Assembly: GCA_010015745.1 (NCBI GenBank)
Contig: ML978208.1
Span: 62,001-126,000 of the forward strand
Origin: Setomelanomma holmii
Lineage: Eukaryota; Ascomycota; Dothideomycetes; Pleosporales; Phaeosphaeriaceae
Length of the DNA: 64,000 nucleotides
Reading direction: 5' to 3'
Below the pieces are notes generated by a model. The model was not told the DNA's origin, did no database searches, and was given only the letters and a program-made list of their open reading frames with translations. The position numbers were made by a program, and so were the translations under genes. Positions 1-10,416 of the stretch are shown piece by piece (within the stretch, counting starts at the first letter, position 1; the number at the start of each line of letters is the position of its first letter).

Positions 1-40
1 CCACGTCATCATCCACTATCCCACGTCAGGATCTTGTCCT

Positions 41-1073
41 TCAATGCGGTAATGCCTCACTCCTTTCACTCCCCTTATCCTCCACATCCTCAACAGCGTA
101 TAGCTCCCTCCTCCTCCCATCACTGCCACAACTCGCAAACTTCCACCACCCCCAATGCACTGCGCCCGCCACATTGACCAAGCCCCACTTCACCGGCGCC
201 GGCATCGGCGGCCAATTTGCCCACATGCCGTCTTCATACTCCGTGTCCAGATTCATAAGAAAGAAAGGTACGACATCGAATGTACCGGCTTTGCTGACAG
301 TCTTTTTGCCCCATGCTTTGAAGATTGCTGCGGCAGCGGCGGATTCGGTGGTGTTTGGTGCGGGCGCGGAGGGAAGAAGGGAGAAGGAGACAATGGTGCT
401 GATTTCTTTGTGGAAGTGTTGGACGAAGGGAGCTTGGAAGGCGGACAGTATGGTAGTCAGATGGGTGCCGTTAAAGTCGTGGGGAGAGGCTAGGGAGCTT
501 AGGTATTCTTCGTATTTTGCAAGACCGCCAAGGAAAGACTCTGGTAGCTGATTAGCGAGGAAGTTGGAGTCTACGGGAGTGGATCGAAGGGGCATACCAT
601 GCTCTTCGTGGGTTTCTTTCCAGACATCTTTCCCTGTCTCCCCGAGCACTGCATCGACCCTGGGAAACAGCTCTGCTTCCTCGTCGTCGTGGTGACTCTT
701 TACGAAGCGATACCACGTCAAAGCATATCCTATGAAGGCTGCTTTATCTGCATCTTTTACGTGTGGGGCTTGTAGGAAGATGGAGTTATACCCTCGCAAG
801 ATCGCATTATGTATATGTGCCATGTGTGTTGCGCTAGTTGTGAAGATGTCCGTCTGCGAGTATTAGCAGTGGATTTCGATGGGGTTCATTAATATGCGCA
901 CATACCTTTTTCGACGCATACTGTAGTGTTTGGACCAATGCACAAGGGTGATCGGCCCATGGCTTCTTTAAACCCGCGATGGTCGCGCTCATAATGGTGG
1001 ATGGACGGTAAAAGATGTACGAGAGAATAACAGTTTGAAGAACAAAGATAATGACAAATTTGGTACTGGACAT
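41..1073 (-). CDS. Hemerythrin-like (HHE) domain protein, 326 aa, two exons
   Basis: Two exons: 1073-906 and 853-41. The 52-nt intron (854-905) has a GTATGT donor and CAG acceptor and joins ...YASKK to TDIFTTSATH in frame. The protein carries the scattered His/Glu pattern of HHE cation-binding domains: SHHDDEEAELFPR, ETHEEHG and QHFHKE. In this family such residues bind a di-iron centre used in oxygen or iron handling; the exact role here is unknown. The first 27 residues are strongly hydrophobic (FVIIFVLQTVILSYIF) and look like a signal anchor. A second in-frame Met follows them (MSATIAGL), so a soluble form starting there is possible. The C-terminus is Trp-rich (GAVHWGWWKF) and then charged. 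The family call is confident, the start less so. Confidence 0.85.
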
Positions 1074-1506
1074 TGCAAGTAAAGAAACACTGCAATCCGC
1101 GGACGAGTCATATTGATATACTTCCCAGATCTAGTGATATCGAAGTGGAATGTTGCGGTTCGCAAATGTGGCGCGTGGTGGCGTGATGGCGTGGTAAGAT
1201 GGTACGTTGGCAATCTGATTGGTCAGTGCAAACTCACGTCCTTCAAGGATTATGAGCGATCCATGTGCAAGAGGTCGAGCATATCTTGAACTCATATCTC
1301 TATGTAGAAATGCGGCTCCATCGATCACGACATCGGCACTGGGATACTCAGTCGCCCCCGAAGTCTGAGCTCGTATCTGATCCGTGTAAGAATAGCAATG
1401 TGCCTGTCGTAGAAGGATGCTCTACTACTCACTTGCACCCCGATAGATCCGTCGAGATTCTCAGTCAAATCTCACCCACTAATTACACAGCTGCCTCTGA
1501 GACCAC
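1074..1506. other. Intergenic, 433 bp
   Basis: Lies between the start of the hemerythrin-like gene and the stop of the next minus-strand gene. It should hold the promoter of the former and the 3' UTR of the latter. No RNA gene, repeat or convincing coding frame was seen. Confidence 0.5.
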
Positions 1507-3132
1507 CTACTCATCGGCCCAACCCTTCTCGATCGCCCAATCCCAACCACCCCAACCTTCATGATCCCGAGGACGCACTCGAAACGGCTCTTCCTCATCC
1601 GCAGCAGGAGGATCCCAAGCATCTCCAATACCAATGCCATAGAAGTTCATGCCATACCTCCTACCGCTCTCTTGCATCGGCGTGAGTGCTCGATCTTCAG
1701 AAAGCAGATCGAACGCGCCGAAGCTGATGAGCGTGGGAATCGAAGCGTCAGGAAGCTCCTTGATGAGTGTTAGCACCTCGCCATCTGCAGCGTCCAAATC
1801 TTCGGGAGACGGCGGAATGTGCGGCTCGAAGACATTGAAGTCCTGTTTCGAGTGAGCGCTTGACGGCTGCGGAGGTGCAGGCTTATATACCTCAGCGGGT
1901 GTTGGCCAGTGTACCGCATCTTCCACGTGTAGGGTGGGCTGAGGCTGGTGGGGCCGAGGCGCAAAGTAGCCTCGACGATGATGCCGGCTCGGCAACCAGT
2001 CCGCGTCCTCAGGATATATGTCAGCTGCGGAGGGCTCTGGTCCTTGATCTGTGCGTTTCGTTCGCGCGTGGTGACGCGGACGTCGCCGACCAGATGGGCG
2101 GCGCGCATGTTGTTGAAAAGGCGAACTGGACTGACCACGCGCAATGCTATGGCAACGAGGGTGAACAGGACTTGTCGGAGGTGGAGGTGCCACAAAGTGG
2201 CGCATCGCTTCCGGGGCAAGAGGCACTTCGTCATCCTCTACCATCACCATACGAGGCTTCTGGTTGCCGAAACCTGGCGGTGGTCGTACCACCTTCATCG
2301 TCTGAGTTGGATCTTCAGCTAGCATGGTATGCTCCGTGAACGGGTCCTGCAGCTCGTATGTTGGCTTGACCGTTTCTTCCGAAGTGTCACTCCGGCTCTG
2401 ACTTCTAAGCAAATGGGCTAGAGAATTCGCGGTCAGGGGCTTTTCGCGTGCTCTACCGAGAAGCGTACCATATAGCTCGTGTGAAACACCTTGAGAAGTG
2501 CGCGACTTGTGACAGCGGGCTGGAGACACAGCAACTGTACTTTCTTTCTTTGCGCCAGGCAGACCGAGACTTGCGCTCAACTCGTCCATGCCTGGTACGT
2601 TAAAGTCGGACTCCGTGCGTTGTGGTTGAAAAATGGGAAAACTCATAGCTGGATATTGGTAGCCTTTGAGCACCTCTAGGAGAGTGGATTCGTGGAAAAC
2701 GGATCCAACCATGCCTGAAGTAAATACGTTAAGATTATCTGTATCGATCAGTGGGAGCTTGAAACTCGACTCTTTGCTGCTTGCCTCCAAAAGTATATGT
2801 TACTGGCTCGAATGGGATGCCCTTCGACTGCGTTTCTCCGAAACGCACAAGCACATGATCTGAGCTCTGGACATCGAGGTAGTTTGGGCGCATGTTCTTC
2901 GTGGGTCTGAGCGGAGACTCCACTGCGACATTGTTAGTGGGTTGTTCCCGCATAAGGCTTACGGCACATGGCACATACGACGTGGAGTTGCTGAAGGTCT
3001 TAAGGCCTGACTAGTGCCATCACATATTTCTCGACGGTCGTCTCCATCTCGTCTGTCTGCCGACGTAGGGCTGAATGTAGCTGCTTCTGGATTAAACGAC
3101 GTTTTGCGATCCGCTAGCTCTGGGCGGTCCAT
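1507..3132 (-). CDS. Hypothetical protein, 499 aa, three exons with a probable GC-AG intron
   Basis: Not recognised as a known family. Exons 3132-2979, 2922-2785 and 2714-1507 give a continuous 499-aa reading. Intron 1 (2923-2978) is canonical: GTATGT donor, CACTAAC branch, CAG acceptor. The second junction closes in frame only with a GCAAGC donor (2784) and a TTCAG acceptor (2715), a 70-nt GC-AG intron with CTTAAC as branch; GT alternatives lead to stops. The start ATG at 3132 gives MDRPELADRK. The N-terminal third has an ordered-looking stretch (RPNYLDVQSSDHVLVRFGE, then YTFGGMVGSVFHESTLLE). The middle is Pro/His/Arg-rich and probably disordered. The C-terminus is ordered and ends in GWGGWDWAIEKGWADE. 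No membrane segment is visible. The gene structure is more certain than any function. Confidence 0.7.
2715..2784 (-). other. Probable GC-AG intron
   Basis: The donor context GGAG|GCAAGC matches the AG|GCAAG consensus of GC-AG introns. The branch-like CTTAAC lies about 10 nt before the TTCAG acceptor. Removing these 70 nt restores the frame across a junction where the flanking frames otherwise stop. Confidence 0.6.
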
Positions 3133-4046
3133 ATCGCTGTTGTTGAGGTTGGAATCCAGTGAGGTTGATGGGTGGATTTAGCCAGCGTCGACATTAAGTG
3201 TAGGCGCTCGGTATCGCTGGAAGGACCCTTGCTCCGCGTGAATGTCGCGGTGACCTATACTTCGACTTCTTCACCTAGAGTAATGGCAAACGCTTCATGG
3301 AAAACAGACGGAGGTGACGGCCCGGCTGTCACATACAACGATGCTGGGGTGGAGAGCGTCAATACTCACATGCGGTCAATGACGGTAGGGCTTTCAAGGT
3401 GGAAGGAATCGACGGCGGCGGTACGCTCTAATGGTTTGTTGTAGAAGAGTTTGGTGATGCGGCAACAGGGCGATACTAACAGCTCGAAATAGAGGTTGCC
3501 AGGTGAGGGCGATAGGAAAGGCGATGACACTGGCGCGCCGGCAGCGAGCCGCGCAGGTGAAGGTGAACATGATCCGTTACTGTGCCGATGAGTGCCGAAT
3601 AACATAGATCTGGAGGGCACCGAATCCAAGGCTTCCCAGAATGTTTATGGAGGTCTCTCATCTTTGCCACAAGTGTGTCCAAAGAGGAGCAATTCATCAC
3701 CCCCACGACGCCAGTCAGCGTCTGCCACTACTCGAAAGCTCGTGTGGGTGCACGGCCACGACGACGATAGCTGCTCGTGTAACTGCCTGTTACGAATACC
3801 AATCAGAAACAAGCTGTGACGCACATACCCACGTCAGGAAATAGTACAGTGTATTCAAATACCTTGCACCGCGCCCGCAATCACGCCTCACATCATTCAC
3901 ACCCCGCTCCAGCCTGTGCCGCTTCATCGTTGACCATTTTCGAGGACTGTGCTCGCCACAGTAAGCGTACCAAACTCTCAGTATGCGCCAAAGACTTGCA
4001 GCGAACGACAGAAACAACATTCAACCACGACATTGTCACCCTAGAA
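3133..4046. other. Divergent promoter region, 914 bp
   Basis: Separates the start of a minus-strand gene (3132) from the likely start of a plus-strand gene (4047), so it should carry both promoters. Short open frames occur on both strands, but none shows splice continuity or family features. Confidence 0.5.
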
Positions 4047-5266
4047 ATGCCGACAATGCTCGAACAACCTGTGGACACGTCGACTATGCAGAACGAAGGA
4101 GGGCCGCGCAACCAGGGGACCTTTTACGGCCACCCGAATCGGTACGCCACAAAATGCGCTCATCATCTCCATCCATCCACTCCTCAGCACACGCCGCTGT
4201 GCCCCGCATGTATCTCTTCTCGGGCAAAGTCAAGCATGAATCTAGCGCTCAAGGGACTGGTCGCAGAAGGAGGACTTGTACCACCGGACTACTTTCGCGA
4301 CCGCAGATGGAATCAAGCGAAGCTGCGGTACGAGATCATAAGAAACGGCAAGCGATGATCAGGAATACAGCCCAGCTACGCGAAGAACGAGAACAGACCT
4401 GGGAAGAGTCGCATCAACGATACTACTCGCAGCGCGTCCAGACAGGCGCACCCTTTCAACATCCAGCTGAGTGCCCAGTCTGCGCATCGAGCATAGCCCG
4501 TTTCCCGACCAAGGTTTCTGAAGTGGCTATTACAAAAGACATAGCTTGGTGGGAAAGAGCCAGCACTACTGCTGATGACTATATTGCCAAGCCCAGGCAG
4601 CCTTATAATGCAGTCCGGCCAGCACGTCTGGATAGAAACAGCCTTGAGGGGTCCTCGGTCTTACGACCTATGATCCGACAGTTTCGCAACGTAAAGGCAG
4701 CCTCGGAAGCCCAAAGAAAGGCTAGGGAAACCAAGTACCGAACCGAATCAGCCGTCCGCAGGAAGCACAGCCTGGACGGGGGCTATCATTTCGACGCAGA
4801 TTTCTGGGACGCGCCAATTTCAGCTCATCTGAGTCGACAAGCTTACCAGTGTGCCCTGGAGAACCAGCGTATGGCTGAGCGACGAGCGCGGGGTAATGTC
4901 CCTAGACCCAGGCCACCGCGCAGCTCTTTATCGTACTCCGAGCATACCGATGACTTAGATATCGACAAGAGAATACTGGAGGACATGAGCAGTAAAGAAG
5001 AGATGGAAATGCTAGAGCGCGAGGCAAGGAAGATCGGTGAGGAAGTCGGGTATCTATACTTTGTCGGCGAGATCGATGGACTGCACGATTGGCGAGAGGA
5101 CTTTCTGAGAAGCGATCGGCAGCTCGTTTTTCGTAGCAGGTTCACCGGGTCAGGAGGAACGCAGTCGAACTCCGGGGAGGACAACGATGAGGTCAACGAG
5201 GCGGAGAAAGAAGACGAAACAGATGAGGACGACGGGAGCTACGATGAGGTGGATATGAGTGGATGA
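4047..5266 (+). CDS. Hypothetical protein, about 394 aa, with a frame break or 35-nt intron
   Basis: Not recognised. Two frames look coding. The first (from ATG 4047) has a possible zinc-binding cluster, C-x2-H-H-x-H followed by HTPLCPAC, and ends RRWNQAKLR. The second runs to 5266 with a second CPVC motif (AECPVCASS), a long charged helical middle and a Glu/Asp-rich tail. Joining them needs either removal of 4328-4362 (GTACGA...ATCAG, 35 nt, giving ...AKLR-NTAQLREER) or a single-base indel near 4360. Such a short intron would be unusual and it lacks a clear branch site. An earlier in-frame start exists at 3816. The stretch from 3983 in the second frame upstream of the join looks like antisense-type noise. 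The reading frames are believable; the exact junction is unsettled. Confidence 0.55.
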
Positions 5267-5551
5267 TTACTTAGCGTCCATGATCCTGGAATGAAATCGA
5301 CCCGCAAAGTTTGACACACTGTAACAAGACATGCCGCGTGAAGCGTGGGAGAGGTGACGTGGATATTGACTGTGCACACCAATTAGAGTTGACACGTGCG
5401 AAAATGATTCGTTCACAAGCACTGCTGGAAGCGTGCATTAGACACGGGTAGCGGAAAGGAGGCTGAATATCCCCGTGAGGTTATCCTTACTCGGGCCATT
5501 TTCGTGGATTGTTCCAATTATCTTGCTGACAGCAAGTCTTCCCATCCCCTT

Positions 5552-6672
5552 TCAATGCGCATTCAACTCGTACACACACGGAGGCTGCCGCGTTGAATCC
5601 AACTCCGTAGGTTCAGTGTCGTGATACTGCCATTTGCCGTACTCCATGGTGGCATGATATTCCTGGTATTCTGCCATTCCTGGAGAATCGCTCGCGTGAG
5701 CTTGGTGTCGTTTACGAACTGTCCAGACGACATAGGCAAGGAGCATAATTACTGCCGCACCCACCACAGAACTATGGCGACTCCAGCGATAGCACCTTTC
5801 GACAGTCCAGCTTCGGTGGAGCTCGATGATTGAGTGGGCCCTAAGTCGGCGCAGACGTAGTTGGGTGGTCGGTGCCGACGAGGGAGTGAGCGACGAAGTC
5901 GTGGTCTGCCATCTGATTAGCATAATGACACAAAGCTAACATGTTGGAGGCGGTTTTATAGCTGCGTCAATAATCATGACCCGCAGTTGATATATGCTGT
6001 TGACATATGTGGCACCCGAGCTCATGCTCCATGGAGCAGTGTTGACGGAGTACGAAGACGCGCACCCATACTGATCTTCCCAATCGTGCAGCCCGCTGTT
6101 GGTTGTGGCGCATGCGAACGACCTATAATTTGAAGATTAACAGCGATGTTTGGCCAAAGTTTCAAACACCTGACCTGAACAACTTCCGGAGGGCAGCAAG
6201 AAATAATCTTTTGAGTTGTTCCACTCCTTGTCACCGATCGCTCGCGGGCGCTCGTCCATCCTGCAGGACAAATACCAGGAGAGTAGATAATGCCCAATTT
6301 GGAGAAAGGCAAGGCCGAAGGAAAGCAACTCCTCACATTGTCGCCTCCTACTTTTCCACCATGTTGTGGGAACATTCTTGTAGATCCAGGGCCCGTTCGG
6401 CAATTCGCTGCGGTAGTGAAGGTGGTCGCGGGGGGGAGATATACCGTTGGAACAGACGTCGTGTTTTCAATGGCAGCAGAAAAGTTGCAGAGATGACAAG
6501 AGGGGACATCGTGGGAAAGGCTGTGATTCATCTGATCTGCTCTGCAGGGCTCAGGCTGGCATCGGCCCCCAAGTGCAATATTGGACGAGAGGCCCGAGGC
6601 TCGATTGCAGCCTTTGGCTGAAGTGCGACTCTGCAATTGGCGGCCATAATCTTCAGCCTCAACACTCGACAA
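5552..6672 (-). pseudogene. Decayed Cys-rich, Ser-rich single-pass membrane protein
   Basis: Pieces of one fungal membrane-protein family lie in order on the minus strand but in different frames. From 5' to 3' they are: an N-terminal part with PPATTFTTAANC, CFPSALPFS and YSPGICPAGWTSA; ISCCP, then SGSCS one base out of frame; FACATTNSGLHDWEDQYGC in another frame; LIRWQTTTSSLTPSSAP; SSSTEAGLSKGAIAGVAI; and, one base out again, VVGAAVIMLLAYVVW followed by a basic tail. This order (Cys-rich ectodomain, IRWQ segment, Ser-rich linker, GLSKGAIAG-type membrane helix, short cytoplasmic tail) is common in Dothideomycetes and Sordariomycetes. One intron may explain the middle switch. At least two breaks (near 6188 and 5793) look like single-base losses inside conserved motifs. 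Confidence 0.55.
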
Positions 6673-6990
6673 ACACTGAGCCAGGTTGAGAGAGCTAAAA
6701 TATGAACCGGGCCGCTTGTAGCGGTCTGGCCGTTGCTTGGAGCCATGATCTGCGGATCATGGCTCCCTGTGCTCTTCAGGTCAGCTTGCTGATCGTCCCT
6801 GGTGTTACTTCGAGCATTTGGAGCAAAGTAGTGAATGCGGTGGACCTTGTCGGTTGGAGTGCTGGTGGGCCCATGCGGAGCCTCCCGTCACGTCCACGCG
6901 CATCATTCGCTTGGCATTTGGGATCTTCAACTTTTTGGAGGTGGCCGTCTACTTTCAGCATCAGCCGTACTCGCCACGATATTCGAAGTC
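6673..6990. other. Intergenic, 318 bp
   Basis: Between the decayed membrane-protein gene and the cyclophilin start. It probably holds the cyclophilin promoter. The upstream frame is open from 6835 but carries no U-box-family sequence, so it was not taken as coding. Confidence 0.4.
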
Positions 6991-8679
6991 ATGGGCAAAG
7001 GAACCGATAAACTATACATAACTCATTCAGAGTGGTCGTCGTCTGACGCATTTGGCAATACGCGCGGCGCAAACACATCGAACCGTGCCTCTGCGAATGG
7101 TCTGGCCTCGACATTCAAGCGCCTGCCCTTCAACTACTGCGCCGTCTCTCTCCAGCCCTTCACCGATCCCGTATGCACCGAGTCGGGCACAATATTTGAC
7201 CTCACTCATATCCTCACCTGGCTGTCGAAGCATCCTGGCACGAATCCCATCGACGGCACGAGCCTGAAGCGCGACAATCTTATCACTCTCAAGTTCACCA
7301 AGAACGAAGACGGCGAATTCGTGGACCCGGTCACATACAAGGTGTTTACAGATAACACACATATTGTTGCGTTGGAGAGTACCGGCAACGTCTTCGCATG
7401 GGACACCATCGAGCGGCTAAACATCAAGGCGAAGAATTGGCAGGATTTGGTCAGCGATGAGGCTTTCACCCGAAAGGACATCATCACGCTGCAGGACCCT
7501 CAGAACATTGAGTCACGAGACTTCGGTTCTTTCAAACATGTCAAGGATGGAGATACAGTACTGCCAGACTCTGAGAGCGGTATCAATAAGGATGCGCTAG
7601 GCAATGCGGCAAAGATACTCAAGGCGAAGGAGGCTGTCGCGAAAGCGCGGGCAGACCGGCAAGCAAAGGTGCAAGGCGGTCAAGCTTCGAAGGCAGTCAC
7701 AACTACCCCGAAGAACGGTTCCTCCAGATCTACCGCTGCAGAGCCCAAGAAACCTGCTTACAACGCCGCCGTCTATACCTCAGGCAAAGCCGCCGCATCA
7801 TTCACCTCGACCGGTGTCACTCCAGACACATCAAACGCCCTCGCAACTCTTTCCGACGAAGACTACATGCTTAAGCCGAAGCGCATCAAGAACAAAGGGT
7901 ACGCTCGGATATCCACAAATCTAGGCGATCTCAATGTAGAGCTTTTGCCGGAATACGCACCCCGCGCCGTGTGGAATTTCGTGAAGCTGGCACGAAAGGG
8001 TTACTACAGGGACACAATCTTCCACAGAAACATCAAGGGCTTCATGATCCAGGGTGGTGACCCCACGGGTACCGGCAGGGGCGGTCAAAGTATTTGGGGC
8101 AAACCCTTCAACGACGAATTTGAGGGACCAGAAAGACACAGCACCAAGGGTATACTGAGTATGGCCAACAAAGGCAAGAACACGAACACCTCACAGTTCT
8201 TCATCACTTATCGAGCTGTGCCGCATCTCGACCGTAAACACACAATCTTTGCGAAAGTTGTAGGAGGGTTAGACTCGACACTCCGCGCCATGGAACTAGC
8301 TGAGACGGGCGAGAAGGACAAACCTGTGGACGACATTGAGATATTGGACATCGTGGTTTTCGTAGACCCATTTGAAGAGTGGCAGAAGGAGCGCAAAGAG
8401 AAGGAGACCAAGGATCTAGAAGCCGAGGAGATCAAGAAGCAGGGCGGCACAGTCGACGACCGAACAACATGGACCGGCAAACGTATTCGTGCAGACGGCA
8501 CCATCGATGGCGGTAGCGGGGATGGACTTGGTGTTGGAAAGTACCTGCAAGCGGCCAAACAGGAAGTCCACGATCTTGGAGAAGACGAAGTCGTGGGTTA
8601 CATTGACGAAGAGGAGGATGTTGCACCAGCGAAGAAGAAGGTCAAGTCAAGCAGCTTCAGCAACTTTGACGCATGGTGA
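6991..8679 (+). CDS. cyp8: U-box peptidyl-prolyl cis-trans isomerase, PPIL2/Cyp8 type, 562 aa
   Basis: Single exon. ATG at 6991 gives MGKGTDKLYITHSEWSS, the conserved start of this family; the open frame runs further upstream but without family sequence. Residues about 40-115 form the U-box (LPFNYCAVSLQPFTDPVC, then NPIDGTSL), which in this family confers ubiquitin-ligase activity. Residues about 303-465 are the cyclophilin domain, with FHRNIKGFMIQGGD and SQFFIT motifs and the active-site Arg in FHR. The C-terminus is charged and ends SSSFSNFDAW. Known orthologues (human PPIL2, yeast-type Cyp8) are nuclear and associate with the spliceosome. Length and domain order match the family, and no lesions were seen. 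Confidence 0.97.
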   Translation: MGKGTDKLYITHSEWSSSDAFGNTRGANTSNRASANGLASTFKRLPFNYCAVSLQPFTDPVCTESGTIFDLTHILTWLSKHPGTNPIDGTSLKRDNLITLKFTKNEDGEFVDPVTYKVFTDNTHIVALESTGNVFAWDTIERLNIKAKNWQDLVSDEAFTRKDIITLQDPQNIESRDFGSFKHVKDGDTVLPDSESGINKDALGNAAKILKAKEAVAKARADRQAKVQGGQASKAVTTTPKNGSSRSTAAEPKKPAYNAAVYTSGKAAASFTSTGVTPDTSNALATLSDEDYMLKPKRIKNKGYARISTNLGDLNVELLPEYAPRAVWNFVKLARKGYYRDTIFHRNIKGFMIQGGDPTGTGRGGQSIWGKPFNDEFEGPERHSTKGILSMANKGKNTNTSQFFITYRAVPHLDRKHTIFAKVVGGLDSTLRAMELAETGEKDKPVDDIEILDIVVFVDPFEEWQKERKEKETKDLEAEEIKKQGGTVDDRTTWTGKRIRADGTIDGGSGDGLGVGKYLQAAKQEVHDLGEDEVVGYIDEEEDVAPAKKKVKSSSFSNFDAW

Positions 8680-9262
8680 GCTGCATCGCATTCCGAGAAT
8701 ATATTCTGCTTAGGCACGGGAATGCCACCATCGAAAAGCAAATCTTCTCCACCAATCAGCAGCCAAAGAGGCCGCAATCGCGATCACACTTTGCGAATTT
8801 GCCAACGACGTCATTGATCGCAGCACACACAGCGCAGAGGACTCGCTAATTCTCCCGCATTGGAGAGTCATGAGACTGAGAAGGCCATTCCTCATCTTGT
8901 TGGCCGGCGTTAAGCCTTGTAAACCATCATACGATGCGCTGCGAAGCACTTATTCAGCAATTCCAAGATTACCAAAGGAGAATCGGAGTCGAGTATGCTG
9001 CTGCTTGAACCAATGAACAACAATGGCGGGGCGCCTCCGGCGAAAAGTGGGGCCCATAACCTGGATGCAGTGTAGCTGTGTGCTTGACGTAGGATCGATC
9101 GAAGAAACACCGTGACGGCGACAGGCGGAGACAAGTCTGTGAGCTCTGAGGGGTGGGCAAATAAAGAGGCCTGGACCTTCCAAAGTAGCTCAATCGCAGC
9201 ATCCTCATCCCCAATTGTAGTCTTTCCAACATACCTTACAAACTCTCAATACAAGCTCCACG
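8680..9262. other. Intergenic, 583 bp
   Basis: Between the tandem cyclophilin and alcohol dehydrogenase genes. It holds the 3' UTR of the first and the promoter of the second. A CT/CA-rich stretch lies just before the ATG at 9263. No other element was supported. Confidence 0.4.
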
Positions 9263-10416
9263 ATGGCTCCAAGCATCCCCAAAACATGCCGCGCAGTTGT
9301 CATTGAAAAGCCCGGCGCCCCTTGGGCCATCAAAGAAATCCCAGTCAATCAGCCCAAGCAAGGTGAAGTCCTCATCAAGGTCCACGCATGCGGTGTCTGC
9401 CACTCCGACTCTTTCCTTCAGCAAGGCGCATTCGGCGACGCAGCCTCTTTCCCGCGCATTCCCGGCCATGAAGTCATTGGTACTGTAGTCGCTATTGGTG
9501 ACGGCGAGAAGAAATGGAAAGTCGGAGACAAGGTCGGCGGACCGTGGCATGGTGGACACGATGGAACATGCAAGTCGTGCAACCGCGGGCTGTTCCAGAT
9601 CTGCCAAAATGAAGAAGTGAATGGTGTCTCGAGGGACGGTGGATGTAAGTCTTCAAATCCGCCTCTGGACGACATGTGACGGAAGGATTATTGCTGATAC
9701 GCTTCATGGACAGACGCAGAGTACTGCACACTCCGCACCGAGGCCGTCGTTCGTATCCCGCAAGATGCTGACCCAGCAGAATACGCTCCCCTCCTGTGCG
9801 CCGGCGTCACGGTCTTCAACGGCATCCGCAAGATGAACATCACGCCTGGCGACATCGTTGCGATTCAAGGTCTAGGTGGCCTAGGCCATTTAGCAGTCCA
9901 GTATGCTAGGAAGCTAGGCTACCGCACCGTAGCGCTGTCTACGAGCAGCAACAAGGAGGACTTTGCGGCTCAGCTTGGCGCGACGGACTACATTGACACG
10001 AGCAAGGAGAGTGCGGCAGATGCGCTGCAGAAGATGGGGGGTGCGAGCTTGATTGTGGTGACGGCGCCGAATCCGGAAGTCATGGGTCCACTGGTTGCTG
10101 GGTTGGGTCCTCTGGGAAAATTGTTGATTCTGGCTCGTAAGTCTATGCTTAGCTTGAACTTGAATGGAACAATCGCTGACAACGCGAAGCTGTTGGTGAA
10201 GTCCCGATCAATACCGTGCCATTGATCATGAAAGGCGCAAGCGTACACGGCTGGCCTTCCGGACACGCCCTTGACAGTGAGGAAGCTATTGACTTCGCCG
10301 AGCACCAGGGTGTCAAGTGCATGATAGAGAAATTCCCATTCGACAAGGTCGAGGATGCCGTTAAGCACATGGAGAGCGGAAAGGTCCGATTCAGGGGTGT
10401 TATTGTGATGGATTAG
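9263..10416 (+). CDS. Zinc-containing alcohol dehydrogenase (MDR superfamily), 343 aa
   Basis: Exons 9263-9644, 9714-10136 and 10190-10416; the introns (69 and 53 nt) have GTAAGT donors. The reading shows the catalytic-zinc motifs HACGVCHSDSF and IPGHEVIG, and a Rossmann nucleotide-binding site GLGGLGHLAVQYA near residue 175. The enzyme should reversibly oxidise an alcohol to an aldehyde or ketone with NAD(P). The structural-zinc loop is incomplete: GTCKSCNRGLFQIC keeps three of the usual four Cys, with Asp at the first position. Substrate cannot be read from sequence. The neighbours (a cyclophilin and a GPI protein) suggest no pathway cluster. The C-terminus GVIVMD is typical for the family. 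Confidence 0.93.

Noticed and set aside
3983..4360. Upstream extension of the second frame of the 4.0-5.3 kb gene
   Set aside because: Reads as an off-frame shadow of the real first exon, which has the CPAC zinc-like motif in the other frame.
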